DNA of 14,138 nt from Paraglomus occultum. Its lineage: Eukaryota > Glomeromycota > Glomeromycetes > Paraglomerales > Paraglomeraceae. The notes beneath the pieces are model-generated. The model was given only the letters and a program-made list of their open reading frames with translations. It made no database searches and was not told the origin of the DNA. Positions 1 through 9,400 of the stretch are shown here, piece by piece. The DNA lies in contig CAJVPJ010000953.1 of the NCBI GenBank assembly GCA_910592205.1, positions 1 through 14,138 of the forward strand, written 5' to 3'. A program made the translations under genes and the position numbers. Position 1 is the first letter of the stretch; each line of letters begins with the position of its first letter.

Positions 1-1
1 G

Positions 2-118
2 CTTGAACAGTTTGACAACGCCTTGGAGTGTCTCAATAAATCGTTGAGAGTTGAGTCGGATGACGCATTTGCGCTGGATTATAGCGGGGAAAGGGTTGAA
101 TTTATGAACCCCGTTTGA
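2..118 (+). CDS. 3' end of a TPR-like repeat gene (partial, truncated by window edge)
   Basis: An open frame enters from the left edge and stops at TGA 116-118, giving 38 residues. The visible peptide starts LEQFDNALECLNKSLRVESD, then DAFALDYSGERVEF, and ends MNPV. It resembles the second helix of one tetratricopeptide unit followed by the first helix of the next, which then breaks off. TPR units generally act as protein-protein interaction scaffolds, and long TPR arrays, often joined to kinase domains, are common in Glomeromycotina. An AATAAA at 189-194 lies 71 nt after the stop and could serve for 3' processing. The abrupt ending inside a repeat may mean a decayed or truncated copy. The real gene length, start and any other domains lie outside the window. 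Confidence 0.5.
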   Translation, partial: LEQFDNALECLNKSLRVESDDAFALDYSGERVEFMNPV

Positions 119-700
119 GATCATCATTTATTGGTAATCAAATTTTTGTCAAACAAGGAAATTGGCGTGTCGTGAGGTTACACGCATTAATAAAAATGTA
201 GAGATAAAAATAGTCCAAGGTTCTCCGCAAGGGGAAAATATATGCAGGTAGGACCAAAACCGGTCCCGTAGAAATTGACGTCTTAGACCATAAGGAACAC
301 CCCAGTTTTGGTATGTTGAATTATCTAGAGAGAACTTTATTGTCCTTTAGCCATTTATGAGTAAGCTTTATTTGGTAACCGTAACCCGTTTCATGCATAG
401 AAATAGGGACTTGTTCGTTTGCTCATTGTGTATAAATAAACCGCTTAGCTATTTATAGGCGCATACTGTACTACGCATTCGTAATTGAGATGTTGCGATA
501 ATAATAATAACAGACAAATTAGAGAGAACAATCGTCGGGTCCCGCTTTTGTCAAAACATAAAAGGAATGGCCCGAGTTTACTGTAAAAATCATGAATTAA
601 AGCCTGTACTTGGCAGAAACAAGAGCAAGTTTTCTCAAAGTCACACTTACTACAATAGGGTACAGTTCACGAGTCTGATAATTAAACTCTTTATCAGTAT

Positions 701-755
701 TATTACTATTACTATTACCATTACCATTGCTATTACTATTACCATTGCTAATAAT
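701..755. repeat. Imperfect trinucleotide microsatellite (ATT/ACT/ACC mix)
   Basis: About eighteen units of an ATT-ACT / ATT-ACC / ATT-GCT pattern run without indels, e.g. TATTACTATTACTATTACCA. Period is 3 with an overlying period of 6. On both strands it yields low-complexity Thr/Ile or Ser/Asn/Gly peptides, which are artefacts of the repeat and not a gene. Confidence 0.8.
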
Positions 756-1623
756 ACAATCATTAATTAATATTATTATGTATTTATGCAATCCATGTGA
801 TTACTAAATTGATGGACGGGATTATCTAAAATACGATCATTGACCATCCGAAAAGGAGACAGTTTTTAATTGTGCACGTAGAATAAACGCAAACCTTTCA
901 AAGATACAGTTTTTGAGAACTTCAAATTGTAATGAAAGAAAGTCTACGACGCGACACCAAATAAAATAGCAAACCATGAATGAAGACGTGAAGGTTTTCA
1001 ATCGAAAGATGACAAACCAAGAAAGACCCATTACCATAAGAATTTGTAATCATGTTTAAACAAGTTTATTAAGGATGTGTTACCATCCGGCGACATTTAA
1101 GAAATTAGCATATGCCTGCGCCTGCGAATGCGTCCTCGGGGGAAAAAATCACATTCCTTACCGCTTGCCTATAATTGTTTCGGGCGTACACGCGTACGCA
1201 TTCCGACACTGGTCAAACGAAAGGAGCGAGAAGGAACAATGGTTTACTTTTGGCAAAACATACGTGATAATAAGCGTTTGGATTTTCGACATTTGTTTCG
1301 CTATCCAGGCAATGTCTGCTCATCGTATGTGCATACTAACCTGATGTCGTTAAAATTCTCACACATACACAAGACTAATAATATTTAATCATAATAATAA
1401 TAACAACAACAGCTATGTTTATTTGAAAAGTGCACATTGCGCATCAACGGACCAATCTTACATTCGCGACTTGTTGATGACACAGAACTCTGTGCGTCGT
1501 CTAGCAAGATAATTATAAGTTCCTAGTCTATAAACATATTGGAATAATGTCATGCCGTATCGATAGCATAGATGGTATCGTAAACAAGTATTTTCACTTT
1601 GGAACCAGCAAGATGGATTTCGT

Positions 1624-1629
1624 TTTATT
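1624..1629 (-). promoter_or_regulatory. Candidate polyadenylation signal for the kaptin homologue
   Basis: TTTATT on the plus strand reads AATAAA on the minus strand, about 200 nt past the kaptin stop codon. It is the first canonical hexamer I noticed downstream. Position only; no transcript evidence. Confidence 0.3.
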
Positions 1630-1830
1630 ATATGTATAATATTAAATAAATTAAGTAGTTGAGATATTATTATTCAAAAAAATCCCGGGTATTGTCATAT
1701 AACATACAATTTGCAAATCGATCGTACAATAGATGCTATGTCTTCTTCTTGGATTCGAACCAAAAACGCACGTTAACATCACCGTGAAAGAGGGGAAATT
1801 CATACGTCATAGCGCGCCCATTATCGCGTC

Positions 1831-4150
1831 TCACGATTCTTGTTCAATACTAACTTCGTTATCATCCTGCAGTCTAATAGATTCTGTTGGATCTGTTGGA
1901 TCTGTTGGCGATGGTAGCTCTGTTGACTCTGTTGGCTCTGGTGGTTCCGCTGGATCTGCTGATGCTATCGACTCTGCTGGATCTGCGTCTATTGACTCTG
2001 TTGGATCTGGTGGCTCTGTTGGCTCGGTCGTCGTGTTGAACTCACGTGCTAGTTCTATAAGCCTTGCATTGAATACTTCACCGTTGGGCTATAGGGCAAC
2101 ATAAAGTCGTTCAGTAAAATGTCATGAAAAGTTTGACAAAAAGTTGATGTTAAATGATCTCACCTCTTCTACATGTATTCCATATTGTGTGTTCACGATA
2201 AGTTCGCACATATAGTCCTCTTTCAGGTCGACCGTTTGAATTCCATATATTGGATGTGGATAACTGTGTTTCGACGCTAAATAGTATTCCAATTCATTAT
2301 CTTCATTCACCGCTATAAAATTAGCACAGTTGATTAACGCCTTGTTTGTAAATATTTTAATGGTAAAATATTATTATTCATACATTCTTTGTATATTAAC
2401 AGCTGTCTGCCATAAGTTCCGATCAACACTTCCTTCTTTGCATCCCAATCCACATCAGCAACGTGTGCGCATAGCACGCTATCGTACTGCGTGGATTCTG
2501 GTAGATAGAATGGAGAAGACAAACCCTTCTTATCAATAGACCTAAGTATGTGGAAACTCAATTAATAATTGCACGGGTTTTTAGCAAAAAGACCGTAATA
2601 TGAAACGATACTATAATCGTCATCGAACAATACCTGAAAATTATTGCTCGTTCAATTGCACACGTGACCACAAGATGAATATCCCCTAAATTTTGAAAAC
2701 CAATTCAGTGGGTTATATTAAAATCTCTATGCTATGAGGACAAAGCATACCTTTACTTGAGGATGACTGGAATACAACCATAGAAGATATCAGACTGGAT
2801 AGGTCGATTGATGATGCATTCAAATCGACTCTGGTTGTAATCAATCCGGTCGATGCATCTCTCTCCATGATGGCCAAATGTAATAATCCATTGTTACATC
2901 CAGCTGCTATGATTATCTTGTTATTAATATCACGTATTTCAAGTGCTGTAATGCTAAGATACATTAATAACAATTGTCACATTAGTAGATGCAATGATTC
3001 GAGAAAGAAAACCAATGCTCACATTTCTCACCTAGTTCTGTCAATAGCCAATTCACGTAATAATGGAAAATAGACTTGCTCTCGTTCTTCATCCCATTTG
3101 CCTCTGGACGTCTGTTTTTATTTATGAGGAGTATCGGTATCAATGTCTGCGATTAAAGACAGGCGCGCAATAGGTAAACCATTTCTCACTTCAGTGTACA
3201 AATGAATAGTCCCGTCGAATCCGCAAACAATTATACAATCAAGCGGCTGACCGCGTTTCTCAAATGTTGTGTAAATGACTTGTGTTGGAGTGAAATCTAT
3301 TTTGATTACTTGAACGTTACCTATATATAAAAGATCAAAATATTTGTTAACGAGAATCTCTCAACGAAATGAAAACGATAGCCACATACGCATTAGGCGG
3401 ACCAGCCCATCATCGGATAGAATGTCTTGACAAGAATATATTCGAAGAGCAAAGTCATGGATAACTTCGTCATCTACTTCTATTTTCATTTTAGGCTTGA
3501 GACAAGAAAAGAATCAAATGGTTAGAAAAATAAAGATGAAAAAATTTTAAATTGCCAAAAAGTCTGAACTCATACATTGACAACTGTTAATACAAGGAAT
3601 AAATTTGTCTGATTCGTCGTGAATGCAGTTAATGAAACTATCTCGCCTATTTGGTTACAAAAGCGATAACTCAATTTATTTTCCGGGAGAAAAAGCGCTA
3701 CTCTTGAACAAACATGCTTTTATCCAACCCTCTTGTCCAAAACAATGTTAAATTGGGTTATTATTTGTTTTTTATTTTGTCTTTGTTGTTTTTATTCTTA
3801 CCACCGTCTTCACCAATTGGTAACTCGACCACTTTCCAATGATTACTTGCATTGATTAAGCAAACGACACTTTGAAATGCGCTGACAAAGACAAGATTCT
3901 TTGTCTTTGGAAACAATTGTGTGTATTCATCATTTGCATAGTCGGCGGAATTTGCATCGGATGACGAGGATGAAATTGGGATTGAAACTACTGACAGACC
4001 ATAAATATTTCTAAAATGTCAAATGACATAACAGTGAGTGGGGGGGAACGTGAAATACGATATATATAAACAGCTAATGTCGCAAACGCACGTCCTGCCG
4101 CCCGACCGAAATCGATAAAAATGTTTCTCGGGGTACATTCCATTCAGCAT
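1831..4150 (-). CDS. KPTN: Kaptin-like protein (KICSTOR subunit family), 11 exons
   Basis: In animals kaptin is a KICSTOR subunit that holds GATOR1 at lysosomes and dampens TORC1 when nutrients are low. Exons, in transcription order (high-low): 4150-4092, 4010-3802, 3646-3576, 3495-3390, 3320-3190, 3111-3032, 2953-2751, 2685-2634, 2541-2384, 2312-2164, 2088-1831. All ten introns (65-155 nt) are GT-AG and all phases agree. The product is 491 aa; human kaptin is about 436. Family landmarks fall in the human order: TNIYGLS (~20-26), GEIVSLTAF (~90), IDFTPTQV then CGFDGTIHLYTE (~155-192), AAGCNNGLLH, and YDSVLC-DVDWD-GTYG (~323-348). A Pro/Thr/Glu/Ser-rich acidic tail (407-491) extends the C-terminus. 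The start ATG at 4150 sits in ACCATG; a second in-frame ATG lies at 4138. It is divergent from the SLC25A46-like gene. The family call is firm; exact borders of the small exons (1, 3, 8) are less so. A conserved KICSTOR role in this organism is inference. Confidence 0.88.
1882..2031. repeat. Short tandem repeats coding the acidic tail of kaptin
   Basis: On the plus strand a unit like TCTGTTGGATCTGTTGGATC recurs with GTTGGCTCT, GGTGGTTCC and GTTGACTCT variants. On the minus strand it encodes runs such as PTEP, DPTES, DPAES and PTDPTDP in the last kaptin exon. The base period is 9 to 12 nt. The opposite-strand Gly/Ser/Val peptide is only its mirror. Confidence 0.75.
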
Positions 4151-4342
4151 GGTTAAAAGTCTTAATTTAAAAAGATCAACATTTCATCCCCTGCCCATCA
4201 GATAAACTTTATCTTTCTTACGTAATAGTAATTTCCCAAATCGTGTCACCGTACTGTTTCAATTACGTGAACAACTTTTTTATGCCGTATATCAGTAATT
4301 GCTAATTGCTAGAACAGAACCAACTCACTCCCCTCTTTTAAA
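4151..4342. promoter_or_regulatory. 192-bp divergent promoter shared by KPTN-like and SLC25A46-like genes
   Basis: Start codons of the two divergent genes are 192 bp apart, so this segment must carry both promoters and both 5' leaders. It is AT-rich, with CT-rich stretches such as CACTCCCCTCTTTT just before the plus-strand ATG. I see no clear TATA box that decides either start site. Confidence 0.55.
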
Positions 4343-5892
4343 ATGGTATTAACGGAATATCTATGGCACTTGGCGCTCCGCCTTCCAATGACAGAGTCAA
4401 AGCCAGGCTCGACCGGTCTAGGAATTACTGAAGACGACGAAACAATAAAAAGCGACGATCCGCTTGTGCGTCAACGCGATGAATCTTTATACCTTGCGCA
4501 AAGAGAAATCTTACTGACTATAGCGAGATTCGACGTGCCAAATGAACAGAAAGGTACGACAAGTTAATCTATAAAAGGTTTGTTGACAATTATCACAGAA
4601 TGATTTCTAAACCTAAAAGTATATACGAGAACATTTATATCGTTCATATTGATCCCCCGCATGCGATATTTTTCAGAATGGATTGAACTTACATGCGGAT
4701 GTTGCTTGGCGATTGGTTCGCTAGCTTCGCTTTACTTTTTCACATACCCATTCTTTGTGGCGCGCACTCGTCACCAGGTAAATGTAATTGATTTGCTTAT
4801 AAACTCGTCACATTCTTGTCGCGCATGCTCACTCGTTTAATCGCCGGTGGTTTTTAATTTTTTGAAATCACATTTCCCAACCAGGTCTATCCAGATGTCT
4901 TTAAAAACCACTATGCATCACCATTGGATTACTTGAAATATTTACGTACTTTGGGGCAAGCGCATGGATACGCGAAAATATGGAGTGGATTCAAACTACA
5001 AGTTATATATCATTCGCTGGTACTAGCTCATGATACGATAGCCGAGAACATTGAAAGTCTGATGGGTATGGCCATAGGGAATAGTTGGTTTCAAAAGTGT
5101 CGAAATTATTTCTTTGATCCGAGGTTAGTAAAATCTTGTAACCATGTTGACAAGAAATGAGATTCGCATGATCATCCCTCCCCCCTCCCGCCTACTCAAT
5201 TGAAAGATGCTTATCAACACTCTAACTCGCAAAATTTCAGCAGGGACTTTATATCCTATACAATTCTATTTCCTCTTCTTCACCTTTCAACGCTTCAACG
5301 TACCAACCTATCCTTTACCATTCCAACGATGAGCGCCTTTCTCCGTGCCTACTGCACAACCATGCGTTGTCTCTTCACTTGTCCCGAAAACGCTTTTTAT
5401 TTCAACAACACGCTCTTACCTGCATACTCGTATCATGCTTTCTTCAAGATTATACAGTCTCACACGCGTACAAAAATATACAAAAAGATCAAAAAAGAAC
5501 AGAAACGTAAAGACGAAGAGAGTCTGTTTTACGAATTCTTCCCCAATTTTGCGAGTTCGCTTGCCGGTCATTTGTTGGGAACGGCGTTGTTATATCCGTT
5601 AGAGACTGTAGTGCATAGATTGCTCGCTCAGGGTAATGGCGGAATGGCTGGTGCCCCCGGTGTGGTAAAATATGCAGGGATATGGGATTGTATCAAGCGA
5701 GTGTATCGAGAAAACGGCATTTTGGGGTTTTATAGGAGTATGCTTGGAGGATTTTTTGGTGAGGCTTTGATTGGATGGCTGGCGTTAGAGACGACGTACT
5801 ATGTTTTTAATAGAATGCACAAGTGGATCAAAGACGCGTATCCGCATCCATCTCCCCCTCCGCGTCTTGGTGAATATGAAGAACGAAATTGA
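4343..5892 (+). CDS. SLC25A46-like: SLC25A46-like mitochondrial outer-membrane carrier-family protein, 4 exons
   Basis: SLC25A46 (distantly related to yeast Ugo1) sits in the mitochondrial outer membrane and acts in fusion/fission balance and lipid exchange; it is not a typical metabolite carrier. Exons: 4343-4553, 4677-4777, 4885-5123 and 5241-5892, with introns of 123, 107 and 117 nt. The product is 400 aa; human SLC25A46 is about 418. The first carrier repeat is visible around residues 71-135 (GSLASLYFFTYPFFVARTRHQ region, then YAKIWSGFKLQ). The diagnostic match is near 283-315: FFPNFASSLAGHLLG followed by YPLETVVHRLLAQG, then WDCIKRVYRENGILGFYRSM. The carrier signature PxD/ExxK/R is degenerate, as in the family (PFFVAR; PLETVVH). 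A lysine-rich segment (~258-278) precedes the last repeat, and the tail is polar and proline-rich. The ATG context AAAATGG is good. Intron 3 ends in a tandem CAGCAG acceptor. Confidence 0.9.
5238..5243 (+). promoter_or_regulatory. Tandem NAGNAG splice acceptor of SLC25A46-like intron 3
   Basis: The acceptor reads TTTCAGCAG. Using the first CAG gives ...DPSRDFIS, using the second gives ...DPRDFIS; both keep frame because the donor at 5124 leaves two bases (AG) of a codon. The isoforms would differ by one serine. Confidence 0.6.
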
Positions 5893-6425
5893 TCTGAAAG
5901 ATTGTCATCCATCAATATTCAAAAACATCTTTAGCAATAAGGTGCTACTTTTGGAACAGTAATAATGTAGATACCACGGAAATTTTTATAGAGAACATTT
6001 CCATTAGACAACCAATTGTTCGAACAATATGTATATTAATTTTAACAAAGGTTTATTGGTAGCCGCTTCAATCATTATTTATTTCATTTGAATTTGTTCC
6101 TAATAGCAAGTACATCCGGATGTAGGTCAGACCTTGCAAATTCCCCTTTACCCATTACGATCACGCTGTTTGAACTGTCGAAATATCAAATAGATTAAAA
6201 CTACTACTTCTGCTAATCGGCGGCTTGTTAGAAAATTTTAGGCAACTGCTAAATTGAGCATAAGAACAATAGATTTTACAAAGCATTCCCAGAACTCGTC
6301 ACGTGCACACAACAAAAAACCGCCCGAGAAATAGAAGACTACTCTTTTTATCTTAATTAAGCATCGTAGATATAGTAAAATCGTTTATTATTTTTTTTTT
6401 AATTTTAAATTGTTTTAAAATTTTT
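5893..6425. other. Convergent intergenic spacer
   Basis: This spacer lies between the stop codons of the convergent SLC25A46-like and SART3-like genes. It holds no open frame of note. It contains a 14-bp perfect palindrome ATTGTTCGAACAAT at 6015-6028, a minus-strand AATAAA at 6384-6389, and a T/A-rich block at 6384-6426 next to the SART3-like stop. No clear AATAAA is seen for the plus-strand gene. Confidence 0.6.
6384..6389 (-). promoter_or_regulatory. Candidate polyadenylation signal of the SART3-like gene
   Basis: TTTATT on the plus strand is AATAAA on the minus strand, 37 nt past the stop at 6426-6428, followed by a long A/T run. Placement is typical for 3'-end formation. Confidence 0.5.
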
Positions 6426-9400
6426 TCACGTTTTCATTACAAGCCTACCCCCTTTGCCGCTTTGTCCTCGCTTGTTCACAACTCGAGGCATAAAAGAAGT
6501 AATAGTAGTGGATGACTTATTCACTGCTGCCGACGCTTGTTTTGATTCCTTTTTTACAAATCGATTCGCTTCGGTCTTTTTTGAGTCTGTATTCTGTGAC
6601 TTTCCAAGTTGATCCACCGTAATCAAACAGCCTTTGAATTCTGTCTCGTTCAGCAATGTGGCAGCAGTTTGTGCTTCAGCGACCGTTGAGAACTTGACAA
6701 AAGCTTTCCCCTTACACAAACCATCTTTTGTCATTGGAATCCTCACATCAACAATTTGCCCAGCTCCGCGAAAGTATTCCATCAACTCGTTCTTTTCAAC
6801 CACCGCGGGGAGATTACGAACGACAATTTCATACTGATTGGCCTGACCTCTTTCCGTACGTCGATCGGGATTGGAAATAACTACCTTTAGTCGCAGACCA
6901 GGTGTAGCTTCGTAGCCATCGAGCACTAACGCTGCACGGGCGGCTCTTGGTTCCTTGTATTCCACATAACAGAATCTCCGAGGCTTTTTAAATATTTGAC
7001 TGGGGTAGCGCATTTCGACTATTTCACCATATTTCTCGAATAGAGATCTTAGCGCAGGTCGGTCAATCTCCTCAGAGAAATTCGTAACATATAAAACGCA
7101 ATCCGCTGCGTATACTGTTATCTCATGACCTCCTATGTTCTTTTTGTCTTTGGTCAACGCTGCAGCGGCGCTGTCTCTGTCAACAAATTCCACATGAGCT
7201 GAAATTGTGTCATCGTCTTCTTTGTATATGTTTATTTCCCTTATCTTTCCACAGATGTCGAAGAAGCTCTTTAATTCTCCTTCTTTGATTCCTCTAGGAA
7301 GATTTTCAATGACTACGGTAGCATGTTCTCTATCCCTTCTGTTCACCTTTGCATATTCTTTACCCTTACTTCTCTTAGCCGCTGGTGCACTTTCGTCATT
7401 ATCGAGGTGTTCTACTTTCCTCTTCATGCTTACGTCAACAGGTGTGGTCTCTGAATTATTGGCTTGAGCCTGCTGAGCGTCCTTAGATCGCTTGTCAGCA
7501 ACCACTTTAGCCCGCTTACGGATAAGAGTAAGAGCTGTCTCTAAATCTTTCAAGCTACCGAAATGATGTTCAAATGTCTCATAAGCATCAAATATGCGTT
7601 CTGGCCAGTCTGAATTCACATTCACAGCCTTCTTGTATATCTTTCGCGCCTCTTCAAAATTCTTCTGCTCCTTTTCCCATTCGGCATACTCTAACCAAAG
7701 CTCGGAATATTCTCGGTGAACCTTTACCATATTTTCCCATATCTCACGTGCCTTCCCTATGTCATTCATGGTGTGTGTCAGGATTTGAATGTAATACTTA
7801 TCGATTCTGTGATAGGGGTCACCATCGTTTACCATCTTCAATCCTTCTTCGAATGTAACAATCAATCTCGCAACTTGATCCGCTACATCGTCACTTGTCC
7901 AATAAATTCTCCGTCTTTCGTAGTCACATTTTGCTATTAGAACCTTCACTACTTGTTCCATACTGGTGTCAACACTATTAAGCATGCCCCTTGCAAAAGC
8001 CTCGTCCCATATTCTAGCAACTTCGACATGCGATTTTCCTAACTCCTCAGCCATCCTAATATGTCTACACCACAGATCGCCAGCCCATGGACAGTTCATT
8101 ATGGCCCGGCCGGTGACTGAGAATGTCTCTGAAGTATTAGCATTGTTATCAATTAAGAAAACAATATAATCGTCCCATAACATTTGATCTGTGTAGTATA
8201 TTGCGACGGCTCGCTCGTATAAAAATCGCGTCCTGTGAAATTGTTTCCGTTTTTCAGATTTGACATCCGCAGAACTCTGCTTCTTCTTCTTACCAAAATG
8301 CGCGTTTCTCTTCTCAAAGTCAATATAAGCTTGAAAGTGAGATAGTGCGTCTTCAGAACGTCGGAGCGACTGATCTATTCGATCTTCGTACACCTCTCGT
8401 TGATTAAGCCCTTTTTTCGATTCACTATATTTTGCGTTACCGTCCAGCATGCGAGCTTCGTATTCAGCACTGAAATATTTAGTAATGAACGAAGAGTATC
8501 TCTGCCAAGTAGTATCGATCATAGAATGGGGAACATCTAGATATTCGATATATAGAGTACGAACTGTTTCCAACTGCGCTGAAACAGGTCCTAACTTCTC
8601 GAGCAGTTTCTCTTCAAAGTCTAGGATCGTATCCCATACAATATGAGATTGCGCAATGTGAAATTTTGTTGCGTTTTTGGCTCGATCTGCCACAGCTCGA
8701 ACTTCATCTAGAGTGAATGATGATGGAGCTTCCATGTGTTTATCTGTCACAAAGTCGATATATCGTTTCCATACATTGATAGAGTAAAAATCATGTAATG
8801 CCCAATCGAACAATTGCGTTATTTGACGCGTCTTTTCTTGGTTTTTAGCTAGACACATATCTTCCTCAATCTCTTCCAGCCACATAGTTTCATTAACAGG
8901 AAATAAGACATGGTAATTCTGCCTTGCATTTCTCAACTCTTCAATTCTGCCCTCTTGCTTTAGAGCTGCTATGTATTCAAGGTGAGCATTATATACATAA
9001 GGATTCTCTTCTACCTGTTTCTTCAAATTATGCAATAAACTATCTACATCATTTTTACTATGCTTATTGTCTGTTGTTGAAGAATTTGATTCCAAAGCCT
9101 TTGCCAAAGCTGTTGCTGATTTAGTTCCTATCTGGTTGTTATCACACTTATCGTCTGTCACTGAAGAAAGATTTGACTCTAAAGCTGTCGCTGCTGCAGT
9201 TGCTGTATGATTGTTGCCATTCCTATCGTTTGTTATTGAAGAAGAATTTGATTCCAAAGCCTTTGTTAAAGTGGTTACCGCTGTAGTTCCTATCCGGTTG
9301 TTATCACGGTTGTCGTCTGTTGTTGAAGAACGATTCGACTCTAAAGCTGTTACAGCTGCAGTTCCTATATGGTTGTTACCATTCTTATCGTTTGTTGCTG

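Larger units (their letters stand above)
119..1830. other. Intergenic region without a supportable gene
   Basis: This 1.7-kb AT-rich stretch lies between the TPR-like 3' end and the 3' end of the kaptin gene. Open frames here are at most about 90 codons, overlap each other in several frames, and show no family resemblance or clear splice structure. It holds an AATAAA at 189-194 for the left gene, a trinucleotide microsatellite at 701-755, a smaller ATA/ACA-rich run around 1380-1412, and a minus-strand AATAAA (TTTATT at 1624-1629) suitable for the kaptin gene. Nothing else stood out. Confidence 0.6.

Noticed and set aside
837-1388. Overlapping open frames of 66-89 codons on both strands
   Set aside because: They overlap in several frames, lack splice partners and show no domain pattern.
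1745-1822. tRNA-like B box (GGTTCGAATCC on the minus strand, plus 1750-1760)
   Set aside because: A T-arm-like stem can be drawn, but there is no matching acceptor 5' strand, A box or anticodon stem upstream.
1733-2104. Plus-strand Gly/Ser/Val-rich frame of 123 codons
   Set aside because: It is the mirror of the repeat-coded acidic tail in the last kaptin exon; its composition is fully explained by the minus-strand repeat.
2542-2633. Apparent kaptin exon coding VLFDDDYSIVSYYGLFAKN
   Set aside because: It looked like kaptin DEYSVLVAS but needs a 33-nt intron or an in-frame stop (TAA 2562-2564) and clashes in phase with the upstream donor. The exon 2634-2685 (DIHLVVTCAIERAIIF) fits the family, phases and lengths better, so this segment is intron.
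6015-6028. 14-bp perfect palindrome ATTGTTCGAACAAT in the convergent spacer
   Set aside because: Could be a protein-binding site, but a single short palindrome of this length in AT-rich DNA is expected by chance and it is not near a promoter.
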